From positions 1,178,001-1,242,000 of the forward strand of contig NZ_CP087203.1 in NCBI RefSeq assembly GCF_026016325.1: 64,000 bases of DNA, written 5' to 3'. The DNA is from Pseudomonas sp. B21-056. GTDB taxonomy: Bacteria; Pseudomonadota; Gammaproteobacteria; Pseudomonadales; Pseudomonadaceae. A program made the translations under genes and the position numbers. This document shows, piece by piece, positions 27,461-36,884 of this stretch (the first letter of the stretch is position 1; each line of letters starts with the position of its first letter). The notes beneath the pieces were generated by a model. That model made no database searches and was not told where the DNA came from. It saw only the letters and a list, made by a program, of their open reading frames with translations.

Positions 27461-28375
27461 TTAAATAGATGGCTTGCGTCCGCCATGGGGTTGTTCCCGG
27501 GCGACGGTCAGGAATGGATCGACCAGTGCCGGTCGCGACGTGCCGCGACGCCAGGCCAGTCCGACATCGAGGGTCTGGTTGAGGTCGGCGATCGGGCGCG
27601 CTTCGATGATGTCGCCTTCCAGGGACCAGGGGCGGTAGGTCATGTCCGGTTGGATCGACACGCCCAGTCCCGCCGCCACCAGGCTGCGTACCGCTTCGGT
27701 CGAGGCGGTGCGCAGCGTGATCGTCGGTTGCAGGCCGGCACCGCGCCACAGGCGCTGGGCGTTGCGCTCCATCTCATCGACGTTCAACTGGATCAGCGGC
27801 TCGTAGGCGACGTCCGCCAGGTTGATGCTGTCGTGCTCCAGCAGCGGATGCTGGGCCGGCAGCCACAAACGATGGGGAGAATGGGTCAGCACTTCGGTCT
27901 GCAAGGCGTGGCGATCTTCGAGGTTGGACAGGATGAGCACGCCGACATCGATTTCACCGCTGACCAGCAAGTGCTCGATATAGGGTCGTTCGTCTTCCAT
28001 GACACGGATCACCACATTCGGGTAGGCGCGCTGGAAACGGGTCAGCAGGTCCGCCAGATAGTAACCAGCCACCAGGCTGGTGACCCCGACGGTCAGATGG
28101 CCGGCCACCTGATCGGTGCTTTGTTGCAGGCTGCGCTTGGCGTTGTCGACGGTGGCAAGAATCAGGTGGGCTTGACGCAGGAACTGGTGACCCTGATGGG
28201 TCAGGGTCATGCCCTTGGCATGGCGGTTGAACAGGCTGACGCCGATCTCTTGTTCCAGTTGCTGGATGGCCAGGGTCAGGGTGGATTGGGAAATGAACAC
28301 GGCTTGCGCAGCGGCGGAAATCGAGCCGGTCTCGGCCACGGCGATAAAATGGCGAATCTGACGCAGGGTCATCAT
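27461..28375 (-). CDS. LysR-family transcriptional regulator
   Basis: A 304-residue LysR regulator. The N-terminal winged helix-turn-helix is clear (MTLRQIRHFIAVAETGSISA, with SQSTLTLAIQQLEQE as recognition helix), followed by a type-2 periplasmic-binding-like effector domain (VGVTSLVAGYYLADLL). The start is placed at the double Met at 28375; the frame extends to 28504 with unrelated sequence. It is directly upstream of, and on the same strand as, the transporter/dehydrogenase genes and is probably their regulator (inference from position). Confidence 0.92.
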   Translation of the reverse strand: MMTLRQIRHFIAVAETGSISAAAQAVFISQSTLTLAIQQLEQEIGVSLFNRHAKGMTLTHQGHQFLRQAHLILATVDNAKRSLQQSTDQVAGHLTVGVTSLVAGYYLADLLTRFQRAYPNVVIRVMEDERPYIEHLLVSGEIDVGVLILSNLEDRHALQTEVLTHSPHRLWLPAQHPLLEHDSINLADVAYEPLIQLNVDEMERNAQRLWRGAGLQPTITLRTASTEAVRSLVAAGLGVSIQPDMTYRPWSLEGDIIEARPIADLNQTLDVGLAWRRGTSRPALVDPFLTVAREQPHGGRKPSI

Positions 28376-28563
28376 GGGTTGAATACCCGGTGGGCTGTTT
28401 TTATCGATGTTTTGCAGTGTATATCGTTTTTCCTGATGGGCAGTGGAGGCGGTGAGATGATGTGAGCAACATCTCGAAGCAATCTCGCCGACGACTTCGC
28501 GCACTTTCGATTTAGGCTGGTGGCCTTGCTAATCCGGTTACCCGAACACATGGAGGCAGCGAA

Positions 28564-29283
28564 ATGAACACCCGTGGATTGCTCGATCAGTTACTCAAGT
28601 CCGGCCAGGATCTGTTGCAGAACAAGGCGGGCGGCGCGCAGAACAAACCAGCCGGCGGGCTCGGCGACCTGTTGGGCGGCAAGGCTGGGGCTGGCGGGCT
28701 TGGCAGCCTGCTTTCCGGTGCTGGCGGTGGTGCATTGGCAGCGGGCGCCATGGGGTTGCTGCTGGGTAACAAGAGAGTCCGCAAGACGGGCGGCAAGGTG
28801 GCGCTCTACGGCGGTCTCGCCGCGCTGGGCATGATCGCCTACAAGGCCTATGGCAACTGGCAGGCCCAGCAGGGCCATGCGCCGCAAACCGAGCCCCAGA
28901 CCCTGGACCGCATTCCCCCGGCACAGGTCGAGCAGCACAGCCAGGCCATCCTCAAGGCTTTGGTTGCGGCGGCCAAGGCCGATGGTCATGTGGATGAGCG
29001 CGAGCGGCAGTTGATCGAGGGCGAATTCACCAGGCTCGACAGTGACCAGGAGTTGCGCCACTGGCTGCACGCCGAACTCAACAAGCCCCTGGACCCCACC
29101 GACGTTGCCCGCGCCGCCGGCACCCCGGAAATGGCCGCGGAAATGTACATCGCCAGCGTGATGCTGGTAGACGAGGAAAATTTCATGGAAAAGTCCTACC
29201 TCGATGAACTGGCACGGCAGCTCAAGCTGGAGCCGGGGTTGAAGGTGGAGCTGGAGAATCAGGTGCGACAGGCTGCCTTGTAA
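28564..29283 (+). CDS. TerB-like / DUF533 family protein
   Basis: A 239-residue protein. A glycine/alanine-rich N-terminal part (GGLGDLLGGKAGAGGLGSLL) leads into one hydrophobic segment (GGALAAGAMGLLLG and YGGLAALGMIAYKAYGNW). The C-terminal half (ILKALVAAAKADGHVDERER) is a TerB-like helical domain typical of DUF533/YebE inner membrane proteins. Function is unknown; the tellurite label is inherited. It is divergent from the LysR gene across about 190 nt that hold no other gene. Confidence 0.88.
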   Translation: MNTRGLLDQLLKSGQDLLQNKAGGAQNKPAGGLGDLLGGKAGAGGLGSLLSGAGGGALAAGAMGLLLGNKRVRKTGGKVALYGGLAALGMIAYKAYGNWQAQQGHAPQTEPQTLDRIPPAQVEQHSQAILKALVAAAKADGHVDERERQLIEGEFTRLDSDQELRHWLHAELNKPLDPTDVARAAGTPEMAAEMYIASVMLVDEENFMEKSYLDELARQLKLEPGLKVELENQVRQAAL

Positions 29284-29297
29284 ATCACCATCCCCCT

Positions 29298-29386
29298 TGT
29301 GGGAGCGAGCCTGCTCGCGATAGCGGACAGCCAGTCGACATGAATGTGACTGATTCACCGCTATCGCGAGCAGGCTCGCTCCCACA
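29298..29386. repeat. REP doublet (REPIN), family I
   Basis: An 89-nt unit with TGTGGGAGCGAGCCTGCTCG and its complement at the ends; the inner arms CGATAGCGG/CCGCTATCG also pair. It lies between the DUF533 gene and wspA. Confidence 0.93.
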
Positions 29387-29488
29387 TTAGGTTTGGTGTC
29401 GATTGCTGGAGTCGTTTCCGACACACTCAGCACACCACGACCCTCGGCTATACTCCCCAGCATTTCGAAGTCCCTCCGAGGTTTTACT

Positions 29489-31111
29489 GTGAAGAACTGG
29501 ACGTTGCGCCAACGCATCCTGGCGAGTTTTGCAGTGATCATCGCCATCATGTTGCTGATGGTGGTTGTCTCGTATTCGCGGTTGTTGAAGATCCAGGACA
29601 GTGAAGAGCGGGTACGTTCCGATGCAGTGCCTGGCGTGTATTTCAGTTCCATGATCCGCGGGGGCTGGGTCGACAGCTACGTCCTGACCCAGCAGATCGT
29701 CGGCCTCTCGGGCAACCGGGAGATCACCGCCGAGGACAAGGCCCGCTACCAGGGCTTCGAGCAGCATCTGCGCGAAGAAATACAGAACTATCAAAAGCTG
29801 ATCCAGAACCCAGCCGATCAAGCCTCTTTCGACGAGTTCGAGACCAATCACCAGGCATACAACCAGGCCATGGCGAAGGTCCTGGACCTGTATCAGCGCA
29901 AGGAATATGAAGGCGCGCGGCTGGCGCTGGAGAAGGAGCTGACGCCTGCCTGGATCGGCGGGCGCGGGCATCTGAATCACATCATCGAGCGCAATCGTGA
30001 GCTGGCGGAACAAGCCACCGAGACCATCGGCGAGGCGGTGACGGCGGCCAAGGTCGCCATGGGCCTGTCGTTTCTCGTCGCGCTGATCATCGCGCTGCTC
30101 TGCGGGCTGTTGCTGATGCGCGCAATCATGGCGCCGATGAACCGCATCGTGGAAATTCTCGAGATCATGCGCAGCGGCGACTTGAGCGGACGCCTGAACC
30201 TGGCGCGCAAAGATGAGTTCGGCGCAGTGGAAACCGGCTTCAACGACATGATGGCCGAACTGACCTCCCTGGTGTCCCAGGCCCAGCGCTCGTCGGTGCA
30301 AGTCACCACCTCGGTGACCGAGATCGCCGCCACCTCCCGCCAGCAACAGGCCACGGCCACGGAAACCGCCGCCACCACCACGGAGATCGGCGCCACCTCT
30401 CGCGAGATTGCGGCGACCTCCCGCGATCTGGTGCGCACCATGACCGAAGTCTCCACCGCCGCCGACCAGGCCTCGGTGGCTGCCGGTTCCGGCCAGCAGG
30501 GCCTGGCGCGGATGGAAGAAACCATGCACTCGGTGATGGGCGCCGCCGACCTGGTGAATGCCAAACTGGCGATCCTCAACGAGAAGGCCGGCAACATCAA
30601 CCAGGTGGTGGTCACCATCGTCAAGGTGGCCGACCAGACCAACCTGCTGTCCCTCAACGCCGCCATCGAAGCCGAAAAGGCCGGCGAGTACGGTCGCGGC
30701 TTCGCCGTGGTCGCCACCGAGGTACGACGCCTGGCCGACCAGACGGCGGTCGCCACCTATGACATCGAGCAGATGGTGCGTGAAATCCAGTCCGCCGTGT
30801 CGGCCGGCGTGATGGGCATGGACAAGTTCTCCGAAGAGGTACGCCGTGGCATGGCCGAGGTGCAGCAGGTCGGTGAGCAGTTGTCACAGATCATCCATCA
30901 GGTCCAGGCGTTGGCGCCGCGGGTGCTGATGGTCAACGAGGGCATGCAGGCCCAGGCCACCGGTGCCGAGCAGATCAACCATGCCCTGGTACAACTGGGC
31001 GATGCCAGCAGCCAGACCGTGGAGTCCTTGCGTCAGGCCAGTTCCGCCATCGACGAGTTGAGCCAGGTGGCCGTCGGGCTGCGTGGCGGCGTTTCGCGTT
31101 TCAAAGTCTGA
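29489..31111 (+). CDS. wspA: Methyl-accepting chemotaxis receptor WspA
   Basis: A 540-residue membrane receptor of the Wsp surface-sensing pathway. Membrane helix 1 at about 8-30 (LASFAVIIAIMLLMVVVS), a periplasmic four-helix-type sensor, helix 2 at about 190-212 (GLSFLVALIIALLCGLLL), a HAMP region (APMNRIVEILEIMRSGDLSG), and a cytoplasmic signalling domain with hairpin tip KVADQTNLLSLNAAIEAEK. The start is GTG 29489, giving VKNWTLRQRILASF. It signals to the CheA-like WspE. It begins a seven-gene operon with wspB overlapping its stop by 1 nt. Confidence 0.95.
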   Translation: MKNWTLRQRILASFAVIIAIMLLMVVVSYSRLLKIQDSEERVRSDAVPGVYFSSMIRGGWVDSYVLTQQIVGLSGNREITAEDKARYQGFEQHLREEIQNYQKLIQNPADQASFDEFETNHQAYNQAMAKVLDLYQRKEYEGARLALEKELTPAWIGGRGHLNHIIERNRELAEQATETIGEAVTAAKVAMGLSFLVALIIALLCGLLLMRAIMAPMNRIVEILEIMRSGDLSGRLNLARKDEFGAVETGFNDMMAELTSLVSQAQRSSVQVTTSVTEIAATSRQQQATATETAATTTEIGATSREIAATSRDLVRTMTEVSTAADQASVAAGSGQQGLARMEETMHSVMGAADLVNAKLAILNEKAGNINQVVVTIVKVADQTNLLSLNAAIEAEKAGEYGRGFAVVATEVRRLADQTAVATYDIEQMVREIQSAVSAGVMGMDKFSEEVRRGMAEVQQVGEQLSQIIHQVQALAPRVLMVNEGMQAQATGAEQINHALVQLGDASSQTVESLRQASSAIDELSQVAVGLRGGVSRFKV

Positions 31112-31647
31112 TGAGCGAATTCGAGGCCAGGCGTGGCGCCGCGCCGGCGGCCCGTCAAACCCTGTTCCTGATGTTTTGCATCGGCAACGAGCGCTATGCG
31201 CTGCAGGCCATCGATGTGGTGGAAGTGCTGCCGCGCCTGCTTCTCAAACCGATCGCCCGGGCACCGGCCTGGGTGGCGGGGGTGTTCGCCTGGCGCGGGA
31301 CCGTGGTGCCGGTGATCGACCTGTGCAGCCTGGCCTTCGGCCAACGCGCCGAGGCCCGTACCAGTACGCGGCTGGTGCTGGTGCATTACCGGCCCGACGA
31401 GCAATTGCCCGGGCAGGTACTGGGGTTGATCCTGGAACAGGCCACCGACACCTTGCGCTGCGATCCGCTGGAGTTCCAGCCTTATGGCCTGGATAACCGA
31501 CAGGCGCCGTACCTGGGCCCGGTGCGCGAAGACGCCCAGGGGTTGCTGCAATGGGTACGGGTCAACGACCTGCTCGATGAATCGGTCCGTGCCGTGCTGT
31601 TCCCCACGCCGCCGTTGAGCCTCGATGGCGTCGAGGCGCAGCCATGA
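31111..31647 (+). CDS. wspB: CheW-like coupling protein WspB
   Basis: A 178-residue CheW domain protein (LFLMFCIGNERYALQAIDVV; WVAGVFAWRGTVVPVIDL) that links the receptor to the kinase. Its ATG shares the A of the wspA TGA stop, and its own stop overlaps wspC in an ATGA. Confidence 0.93.
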   Translation: MSEFEARRGAAPAARQTLFLMFCIGNERYALQAIDVVEVLPRLLLKPIARAPAWVAGVFAWRGTVVPVIDLCSLAFGQRAEARTSTRLVLVHYRPDEQLPGQVLGLILEQATDTLRCDPLEFQPYGLDNRQAPYLGPVREDAQGLLQWVRVNDLLDESVRAVLFPTPPLSLDGVEAQP

Positions 31648-32906
31648 ACAGCGACCAGCGTTTTTTCGATTTCCTCAAGGAGCGCATCGGTCTGGATGTC
31701 ACCTCCATCGGCACCGCCATCATCGAGCGGGCCGTGCGCCAGCGCATTATCGCCGTACCCGGACGAACCGCCGATGAGTATTGGCAAAGCCTGCAAGCCT
31801 CGACCCAGGAGCAGCAAGCGCTGATCGAAGCGGTGATTGTCCCGGAGACCTGGTTCTTCCGCTATCCGGACTCCTTCGCGACCCTCGCCCGACTGGCCGT
31901 CAAGCGCCTGGCCGAAATCAGGCATTTGCGCGCCCTGCGTATCCTCAGTTTACCGTGCTCCACCGGCGAAGAACCTTACTCCATCGCCATGGCCTTGCTC
32001 GATGCGGGCCTGGAGCCTCATCAGTTCAAGGTCGACGGGCTGGACGTCAGCCCCCTGTCGATAGAACGGGCCAGGGACGCCCGTTATGGCAGGAATTCGT
32101 TCCGTGGCGCAGACCTCGGTTTTCGTGAGCGACATTTCACCCTCGACGGGGAGGGCTATCGCCTCAGCGAACGGGTGCGCGAACAGGTGCGCCTGCAGGT
32201 GGGTAACTTGCTGGATCCGGCACTGCTGGCGAGCGAAGCGCCTTACGACTTTGTGTTCTGTCGCAATTTGCTGATCTATTTCGACCAACCCACTCAACGT
32301 CTGGTGTTCGAAGTGCTCAAGCGCCTGACCCATCAGGACGGTGTGCTGTTCATTGGCCCCGCCGAGGGCAGTTTGCTCGGGCGGCTGGGCATGCGCTCGA
32401 TCGGGGCCGCCCAGTCGTTCGCCTTCAGCCGTCAGGGCGTTCCTGATCCGCAGCCGTTGCCGGCGTTGTTGCCGACGCCGTTGCCGATTCGCCAGGCACC
32501 GCCCCGTGTCGTTCCTCCCGTGGTGCGGCCCCGTCCGTTCATGGCGAGCGTGACGCCGATTGTCGAACCACAAAGCAGTGACGCCGCCACCTTGCTGGCC
32601 AGCATCGCCGCCCTGGCCAACGGCGGTAAAAGCGCCGAGGCCCGTGCGGCCTGCGAGCAATACCTGCGTAGCCACACGCCCAACGCCCAGGTGTTTTATT
32701 GGCTGGGCCTGCTCAGCGACATGGCTGGCAGTGCGCTCGAAGCCCAGGGTTTTTATCGCAAGGCGCTTTATCTTGAGCCGCAACACGCCGAGGCCCTGGT
32801 GCATCTGGCGGCATTGCTGGCTTCCCAGGGAGACGCGGCCGGAGCCCGTCGATTGCAGGAACGCGCCGCCCGCAGCGGGCGCGCGGCTGACAGTGAGCGT
32901 ACATGA
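31644..32906 (+). CDS. wspC: CheR-type methyltransferase WspC
   Basis: A 420-residue receptor methyltransferase. The CheR domain shows VPETWFFRYPDSF, the SAM site LPCSTGEEPYSIAMALLD and DFVFCRNLLIYFDQ. A linker rich in Pro (about 265-300) leads to a C-terminal TPR region (EAQGFYRKALYLEPQHAEAL). It methylates WspA glutamates, opposing WspF, and loss is known to keep Wsp inactive in P. fluorescens and P. aeruginosa. Confidence 0.94.
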   Translation: MNSDQRFFDFLKERIGLDVTSIGTAIIERAVRQRIIAVPGRTADEYWQSLQASTQEQQALIEAVIVPETWFFRYPDSFATLARLAVKRLAEIRHLRALRILSLPCSTGEEPYSIAMALLDAGLEPHQFKVDGLDVSPLSIERARDARYGRNSFRGADLGFRERHFTLDGEGYRLSERVREQVRLQVGNLLDPALLASEAPYDFVFCRNLLIYFDQPTQRLVFEVLKRLTHQDGVLFIGPAEGSLLGRLGMRSIGAAQSFAFSRQGVPDPQPLPALLPTPLPIRQAPPRVVPPVVRPRPFMASVTPIVEPQSSDAATLLASIAALANGGKSAEARAACEQYLRSHTPNAQVFYWLGLLSDMAGSALEAQGFYRKALYLEPQHAEALVHLAALLASQGDAAGARRLQERAARSGRAADSERT

Positions 32907-33577
32907 TGAGCGGTTCGGCTTCTTATAACGTTACCCATGACGATGCCCAGGCAATCGACGACTGCTGGAACCGCATCGGCGTGCACGGCGACAAATCCTG
33001 CCCGTTGCTGGCCGATCATATCCACTGCCGCAACTGCTCGGTGTATTCGGCCGCGGCCACCCGCTTGCTGGACCGCTATGCCTTGCAGCAGGACGACCGG
33101 GACCTGCCCCATGCCCCGGTGGACGTCGATGTGGTGACGCGTTCGCTGCTGATGTTCCGCCTGGGCGAAGAGTGGCTGGCCCTGACCACCCGCAGCCTGG
33201 TGGAAGTGGCGCCGTTGCAGCCGATCCATTCGTTGCCGCACCAGCGTTCGCGTGCGTTGTTGGGTGTGGCGAATGTGCGCGGGGCGCTGGTGGCCTGCCT
33301 GTCGCTGGTCGAGCTGCTGGGGCTGGAACCCGGCTCGGCAGCGGCGGCCGGCGGGCGGATCATGCCGCGTATGTTGATCGTCGCGGCCCAGGGCGGGCCG
33401 GTGGTGGTGCCGGTGGACGAGGTGGACGGCATTCATGCCATTGACGAGCGCATCCTGGCGGCCGCTTCGCAATCCGGCGGCAAGTACACCCGTGGCGTAT
33501 TGCATTACAAGGGTCGCAGCCTGCGCTGGCTGGATGAGGAACAGCTACTGTCCGCCGTGACCCGGAGCCTGTCATGA
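32903..33577 (+). CDS. wspD: CheW-like coupling protein WspD
   Basis: A 224-residue protein with an N-terminal cysteine-containing segment (HCRNCSVYSAAATRLLDRY) and a CheW domain (LLMFRLGEEWLALTTRSLVE; GVANVRGALVACLSLVELLG). Start at 32903 or the next ATG at 32906; the first overlaps wspC in ATGATGA. It is the second coupling protein of the complex, characteristic of Wsp. Confidence 0.93.
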   Translation: MMSGSASYNVTHDDAQAIDDCWNRIGVHGDKSCPLLADHIHCRNCSVYSAAATRLLDRYALQQDDRDLPHAPVDVDVVTRSLLMFRLGEEWLALTTRSLVEVAPLQPIHSLPHQRSRALLGVANVRGALVACLSLVELLGLEPGSAAAAGGRIMPRMLIVAAQGGPVVVPVDEVDGIHAIDERILAAASQSGGKYTRGVLHYKGRSLRWLDEEQLLSAVTRSLS

Positions 33578-35832
33578 CCCCCGATCAGATGCGCGACGCC
33601 TCGCTGCTGGAGCTGTTCAGCCTGGAAGCCGAAGCCCAGACCCAGGTGCTGAGCGCCGGCCTGCTGGCCCTGGAGCGCGATCCGACCCAGGCCGATTACC
33701 TTGAGTCGTGCATGCGCGCGGCGCACTCCCTCAAGGGCGCGGCGCGGATCGTCGGCGTGGACGCCGGGGTCAGCGTGGCTCACGTCATGGAGGATTGCCT
33801 GGTCGGTGCCCAGGAGCGTCGCCTGGTCCTGGGCGCCGAACACATCGACGCCTTGCTGCAAGGGACCGACCTGTTGACGCGTATCGCCACGCCGGGCAAC
33901 AGCGTCGGCGCGGCGGACGTCGATGGTTACGTGGCGCTGATGGGCCGCTTGCTTGATCCCGCCGCGCCACAGGCGCCGGTCGTGACACCGCCGAAGATCG
34001 AGATGCCCGCCGAGCCGGCCACCGTCGAGCCGCCGGAGCCGGTCGCGCCAGCGTCAGAGCCCGCCAAGGGCAAGCGGGTCACCGAAGGTGGCGAGCGGGT
34101 GCTGCGGGTCACCGCCGAACGGCTCAACAGCCTGTTGGATCTGTCGAGCAAATCCCTGGTGGAAACCCAGCGCCTCAAGCCCTGGCTGGCGACGATGCAG
34201 CGGCTCAAGCGCCAGCAGAGCAACGGCTTGCGCGCCCTGGAAGAATTGAACGTGCACCTCAAGGACCACGCCCTGAGCCTACAGGCCCAGGAAGCCCTCG
34301 GCGATGCCCGTCGCCTGCTGGCCGAAACCCAGCAGTTGCTGGCGCAGAAGACCGCCGAGCTGGACGAGTTCGCCTGGCAGGCCAGCCAACGGGCGCAAGT
34401 GCTGTACGACACGGCGCTGGCCTGTCGCATGCGGCCCTTCGCCGATGTGCTGTCGGGCCAGGCGCGGATGGTCCGTGATTTGGGCCGCAGCCTGGGCAAG
34501 CAGGTGCGCCTGGAGATCGAGGGCGAGAAAACCCAGGTCGACCGAGACGTCCTGGAGAAACTCGAAGCGCCGCTGACCCATCTGCTGCGCAACGCCGTGG
34601 ACCATGGCATCGAAACCCCGGAGCAACGGTTGCTGGCCGGCAAGCCCGCCGAAGGCCTGATCCGCCTGCGCGCTTCCCATCAGGCCGGCCTGCTGGTGCT
34701 GGAACTGGCGGACGACGGCGCGGGTGTGGACCTCGAGCGGGTGCGGCGCAGTGTCGTCGAGCGCGGCCTTTCTCCCGAACAGACCGCCGCCAGCCTGAGT
34801 GAAGAGGAACTGCTGACGTTCCTGTTCCTGCCCGGCTTCAGCCTGCGGGACACGGTCACCGAAGTGTCCGGGCGCGGTGTCGGCCTGGACGCGGTCCAGC
34901 ACCTGGTCCGGCAATTGCGCGGCGCGGTGACATTGGAGCAGACGGCGGGCGAAGGCAGCCGTTTCCACCTTGAGGTACCGCTGACGCTTTCGGTGGTGCG
35001 CAGTCTGGTGGTGGCAGTCGGCGATGAGGCCTATGCCTTTCCCCTGGCCCATATCGAGCGCATGTGCGACCTGGCCCCGGAAGACATCGTACAGGTCGAG
35101 GGGCGCCAGCATTTCTGGCACGAAGGCCGGCATGTCGGGCTGGTCGCGGCCAGCCAGTTGCTCAATCGCCCGGCTACGCAGAACAGTGGCGAGCACCTCA
35201 AGGTGGTGGTCATCCGCGAGCGCGAGGCGATCTACGGCGTGGCGGTGGAGCGCTTCATCGGCGAGCGGACCCTGGTGGTCCTGCCGCTGGACGAACGCCT
35301 GGGCAAGGTCCAGGACATTTCCGCCGGGGCCTTGCTGGACGATGGTTCGGTGGTGTTGATCGTCGACGTCGAAGACCTGCTGCGCTCGGTGGACAAGCTG
35401 CTCGATACCGGGCGCCTGGAACGCATCGCCCGCCACAGCCAGGCCCAGGCTGCGCGCAAGCGGATCCTGGTGGTGGATGACTCCCTGACCGTGCGCGAGC
35501 TGCAACGTAAACTGCTGCTTAATCGCGGCTACGACGTAGCCGTAGCGGTGGACGGCATGGACGGCTGGAACGCGTTGCGCTCGGAGGATTTCGACCTGCT
35601 GATCACCGACATCGACATGCCGCGCATGGACGGTATCGAACTGGTGTCGCTGTTGCGCCGCGACAACCGTTTGCAATCGCTGCCGGTGATGGTGGTGTCC
35701 TACAAGGACCGCGAAGAAGATCGCCGTCGTGGCCTGGATGCCGGAGCCGACTATTATCTGGCAAAGGCGAGTTTCCATGACGACGCCTTGCTCGATGCCG
35801 TGGTCGAACTCATCGGAGGAGCTCGTGCTTGA
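33574..35832 (+). CDS. wspE: Hybrid CheA-type histidine kinase/response regulator WspE
   Basis: A 752-residue kinase. The HPt domain has His51 in RAAHSLKGAARIV; then the dimerisation region, the HATPase domain (HLLRNAVDHGIETPEQ; LADDGAGVDLE; SGRGVGLDAV), a CheW-like domain and a C-terminal receiver (RILVVDDSLTVRELQ) with predicted phospho-Asp at about 679 (DLLITDIDMPRMDG). It phosphorylates WspR (output) and WspF (feedback). All key residues look intact. It overlaps wspD and wspF. Confidence 0.95.
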   Translation: MTPDQMRDASLLELFSLEAEAQTQVLSAGLLALERDPTQADYLESCMRAAHSLKGAARIVGVDAGVSVAHVMEDCLVGAQERRLVLGAEHIDALLQGTDLLTRIATPGNSVGAADVDGYVALMGRLLDPAAPQAPVVTPPKIEMPAEPATVEPPEPVAPASEPAKGKRVTEGGERVLRVTAERLNSLLDLSSKSLVETQRLKPWLATMQRLKRQQSNGLRALEELNVHLKDHALSLQAQEALGDARRLLAETQQLLAQKTAELDEFAWQASQRAQVLYDTALACRMRPFADVLSGQARMVRDLGRSLGKQVRLEIEGEKTQVDRDVLEKLEAPLTHLLRNAVDHGIETPEQRLLAGKPAEGLIRLRASHQAGLLVLELADDGAGVDLERVRRSVVERGLSPEQTAASLSEEELLTFLFLPGFSLRDTVTEVSGRGVGLDAVQHLVRQLRGAVTLEQTAGEGSRFHLEVPLTLSVVRSLVVAVGDEAYAFPLAHIERMCDLAPEDIVQVEGRQHFWHEGRHVGLVAASQLLNRPATQNSGEHLKVVVIREREAIYGVAVERFIGERTLVVLPLDERLGKVQDISAGALLDDGSVVLIVDVEDLLRSVDKLLDTGRLERIARHSQAQAARKRILVVDDSLTVRELQRKLLLNRGYDVAVAVDGMDGWNALRSEDFDLLITDIDMPRMDGIELVSLLRRDNRLQSLPVMVVSYKDREEDRRRGLDAGADYYLAKASFHDDALLDAVVELIGGARA

Positions 35833-36839
35833 AAATCGCCATCGTCAATGACATGCCCCTGGCGGTCGAGGCCCTGCGTCGTGCCCTGGCGTTCGAGCCA
35901 GCGCATCAACTGGTCTGGGTCGCCGCCAACGGTGCGGAGGCTGTGCAGCGCTGCGCCGAATACACCCCGGACCTGATCCTCATGGACCTGTTCATGCCGA
36001 TCATGGATGGCGTGGAGGCCACCCGGCGGATCATGGCCGAAACCCCGTGCGCCATCGTGATCGTCACCGGTGACAGCCAGCAGAACGTCCACCGGGTGTT
36101 CGAGGCCATGGGCCATGGCGCGCTGGACGTGGTCGATACACCGGCCCTGGGCGTGGGCAATCCCGAAGACGCGGCGGCGCCGTTGCTGCGCAAGATCACC
36201 AACATCGGCTGGTTGATCGGCGAACGTGGTCACCGTGAACGTGCCGCGCCGGCTGCGCCGCGTCCGGCCGCGTCCCGCAGAAGCCTGGTGGCCATCGGCT
36301 CGTCGGCGGGCGGACCGGCTGCGCTGGAGGTTTTGCTCAAGGGCCTGCCGCTGCACTTCGAGCCGGCCATCGTGCTGGTCCAGCATGTGGACGAGGTGTT
36401 TGCCGCCGGCATGGCCGAGTGGCTGAGCAGTGCGTCGGGCCACAAGGTTCGCCTGGCGCGACACGGCGAACCGCCACAAAACGGCACGGTGTTGTTGGCC
36501 GGTACCAACCATCATCTGCGTCTGTTGAAGGACGGCACCCTGGCCTACACGGCCGAACCGGTCAACGAGATCTATCGGCCCTCCATCGATGTGTTTTTCG
36601 AAAGCGTCGCCAATTTCTGGCATGGCGACGCGGTGGGCGTTTTGCTCACCGGCATGGGCCGCGACGGTGCGCAGGGGCTTAAACTGATGCGCCAGCAGGG
36701 CTGTGTGACGATTGCCCAGGACCAGCAGAGCAGTGCGGTGTATGGCATGCCCAAAGCGGCGGCGGCCATCGATGCGGCTGCGCAGATTCTTGCGCTGGAC
36801 AACATGGCACCACGGTTGATAGAGATTTTTTCAAGATGA
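35829..36839 (+). CDS. wspF: CheB-type methylesterase WspF
   Basis: A 336-residue receptor demethylase. Receiver domain with phospho-Asp53 (PDLILMDLFMPIMDG), a linker, then the CheB esterase domain with catalytic Ser in AIGSSAGGPAALEV, His in LVQHVDEVFA and Asp in LTGMGRDGAQGL. It starts with TTG at 35829, within TTGA that also ends wspE; a GTG at 35825 is in another frame. It is the negative regulator: loss-of-function mutations here are the classic route to wrinkly-spreader colonies. The copy here appears intact. Confidence 0.95.
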   Translation: MKIAIVNDMPLAVEALRRALAFEPAHQLVWVAANGAEAVQRCAEYTPDLILMDLFMPIMDGVEATRRIMAETPCAIVIVTGDSQQNVHRVFEAMGHGALDVVDTPALGVGNPEDAAAPLLRKITNIGWLIGERGHRERAAPAAPRPAASRRSLVAIGSSAGGPAALEVLLKGLPLHFEPAIVLVQHVDEVFAAGMAEWLSSASGHKVRLARHGEPPQNGTVLLAGTNHHLRLLKDGTLAYTAEPVNEIYRPSIDVFFESVANFWHGDAVGVLLTGMGRDGAQGLKLMRQQGCVTIAQDQQSSAVYGMPKAAAAIDAAAQILALDNMAPRLIEIFSR

Positions 36840-36884
36840 CAACCCTCAGCAGTCCTGGCCAATGCCGAACTCAGGTGAGCCTCC

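Noticed and set aside
34279..35778. A 499-residue minus-strand frame opposite wspE
   Set aside because: Shadow of the WspE codons; His/Gln/Arg-rich with no domain.
35825..35827. GTG as the wspF start
   Set aside because: It is in a different frame from the WspF protein; only the TTG at 35829 gives MKIAIVND.
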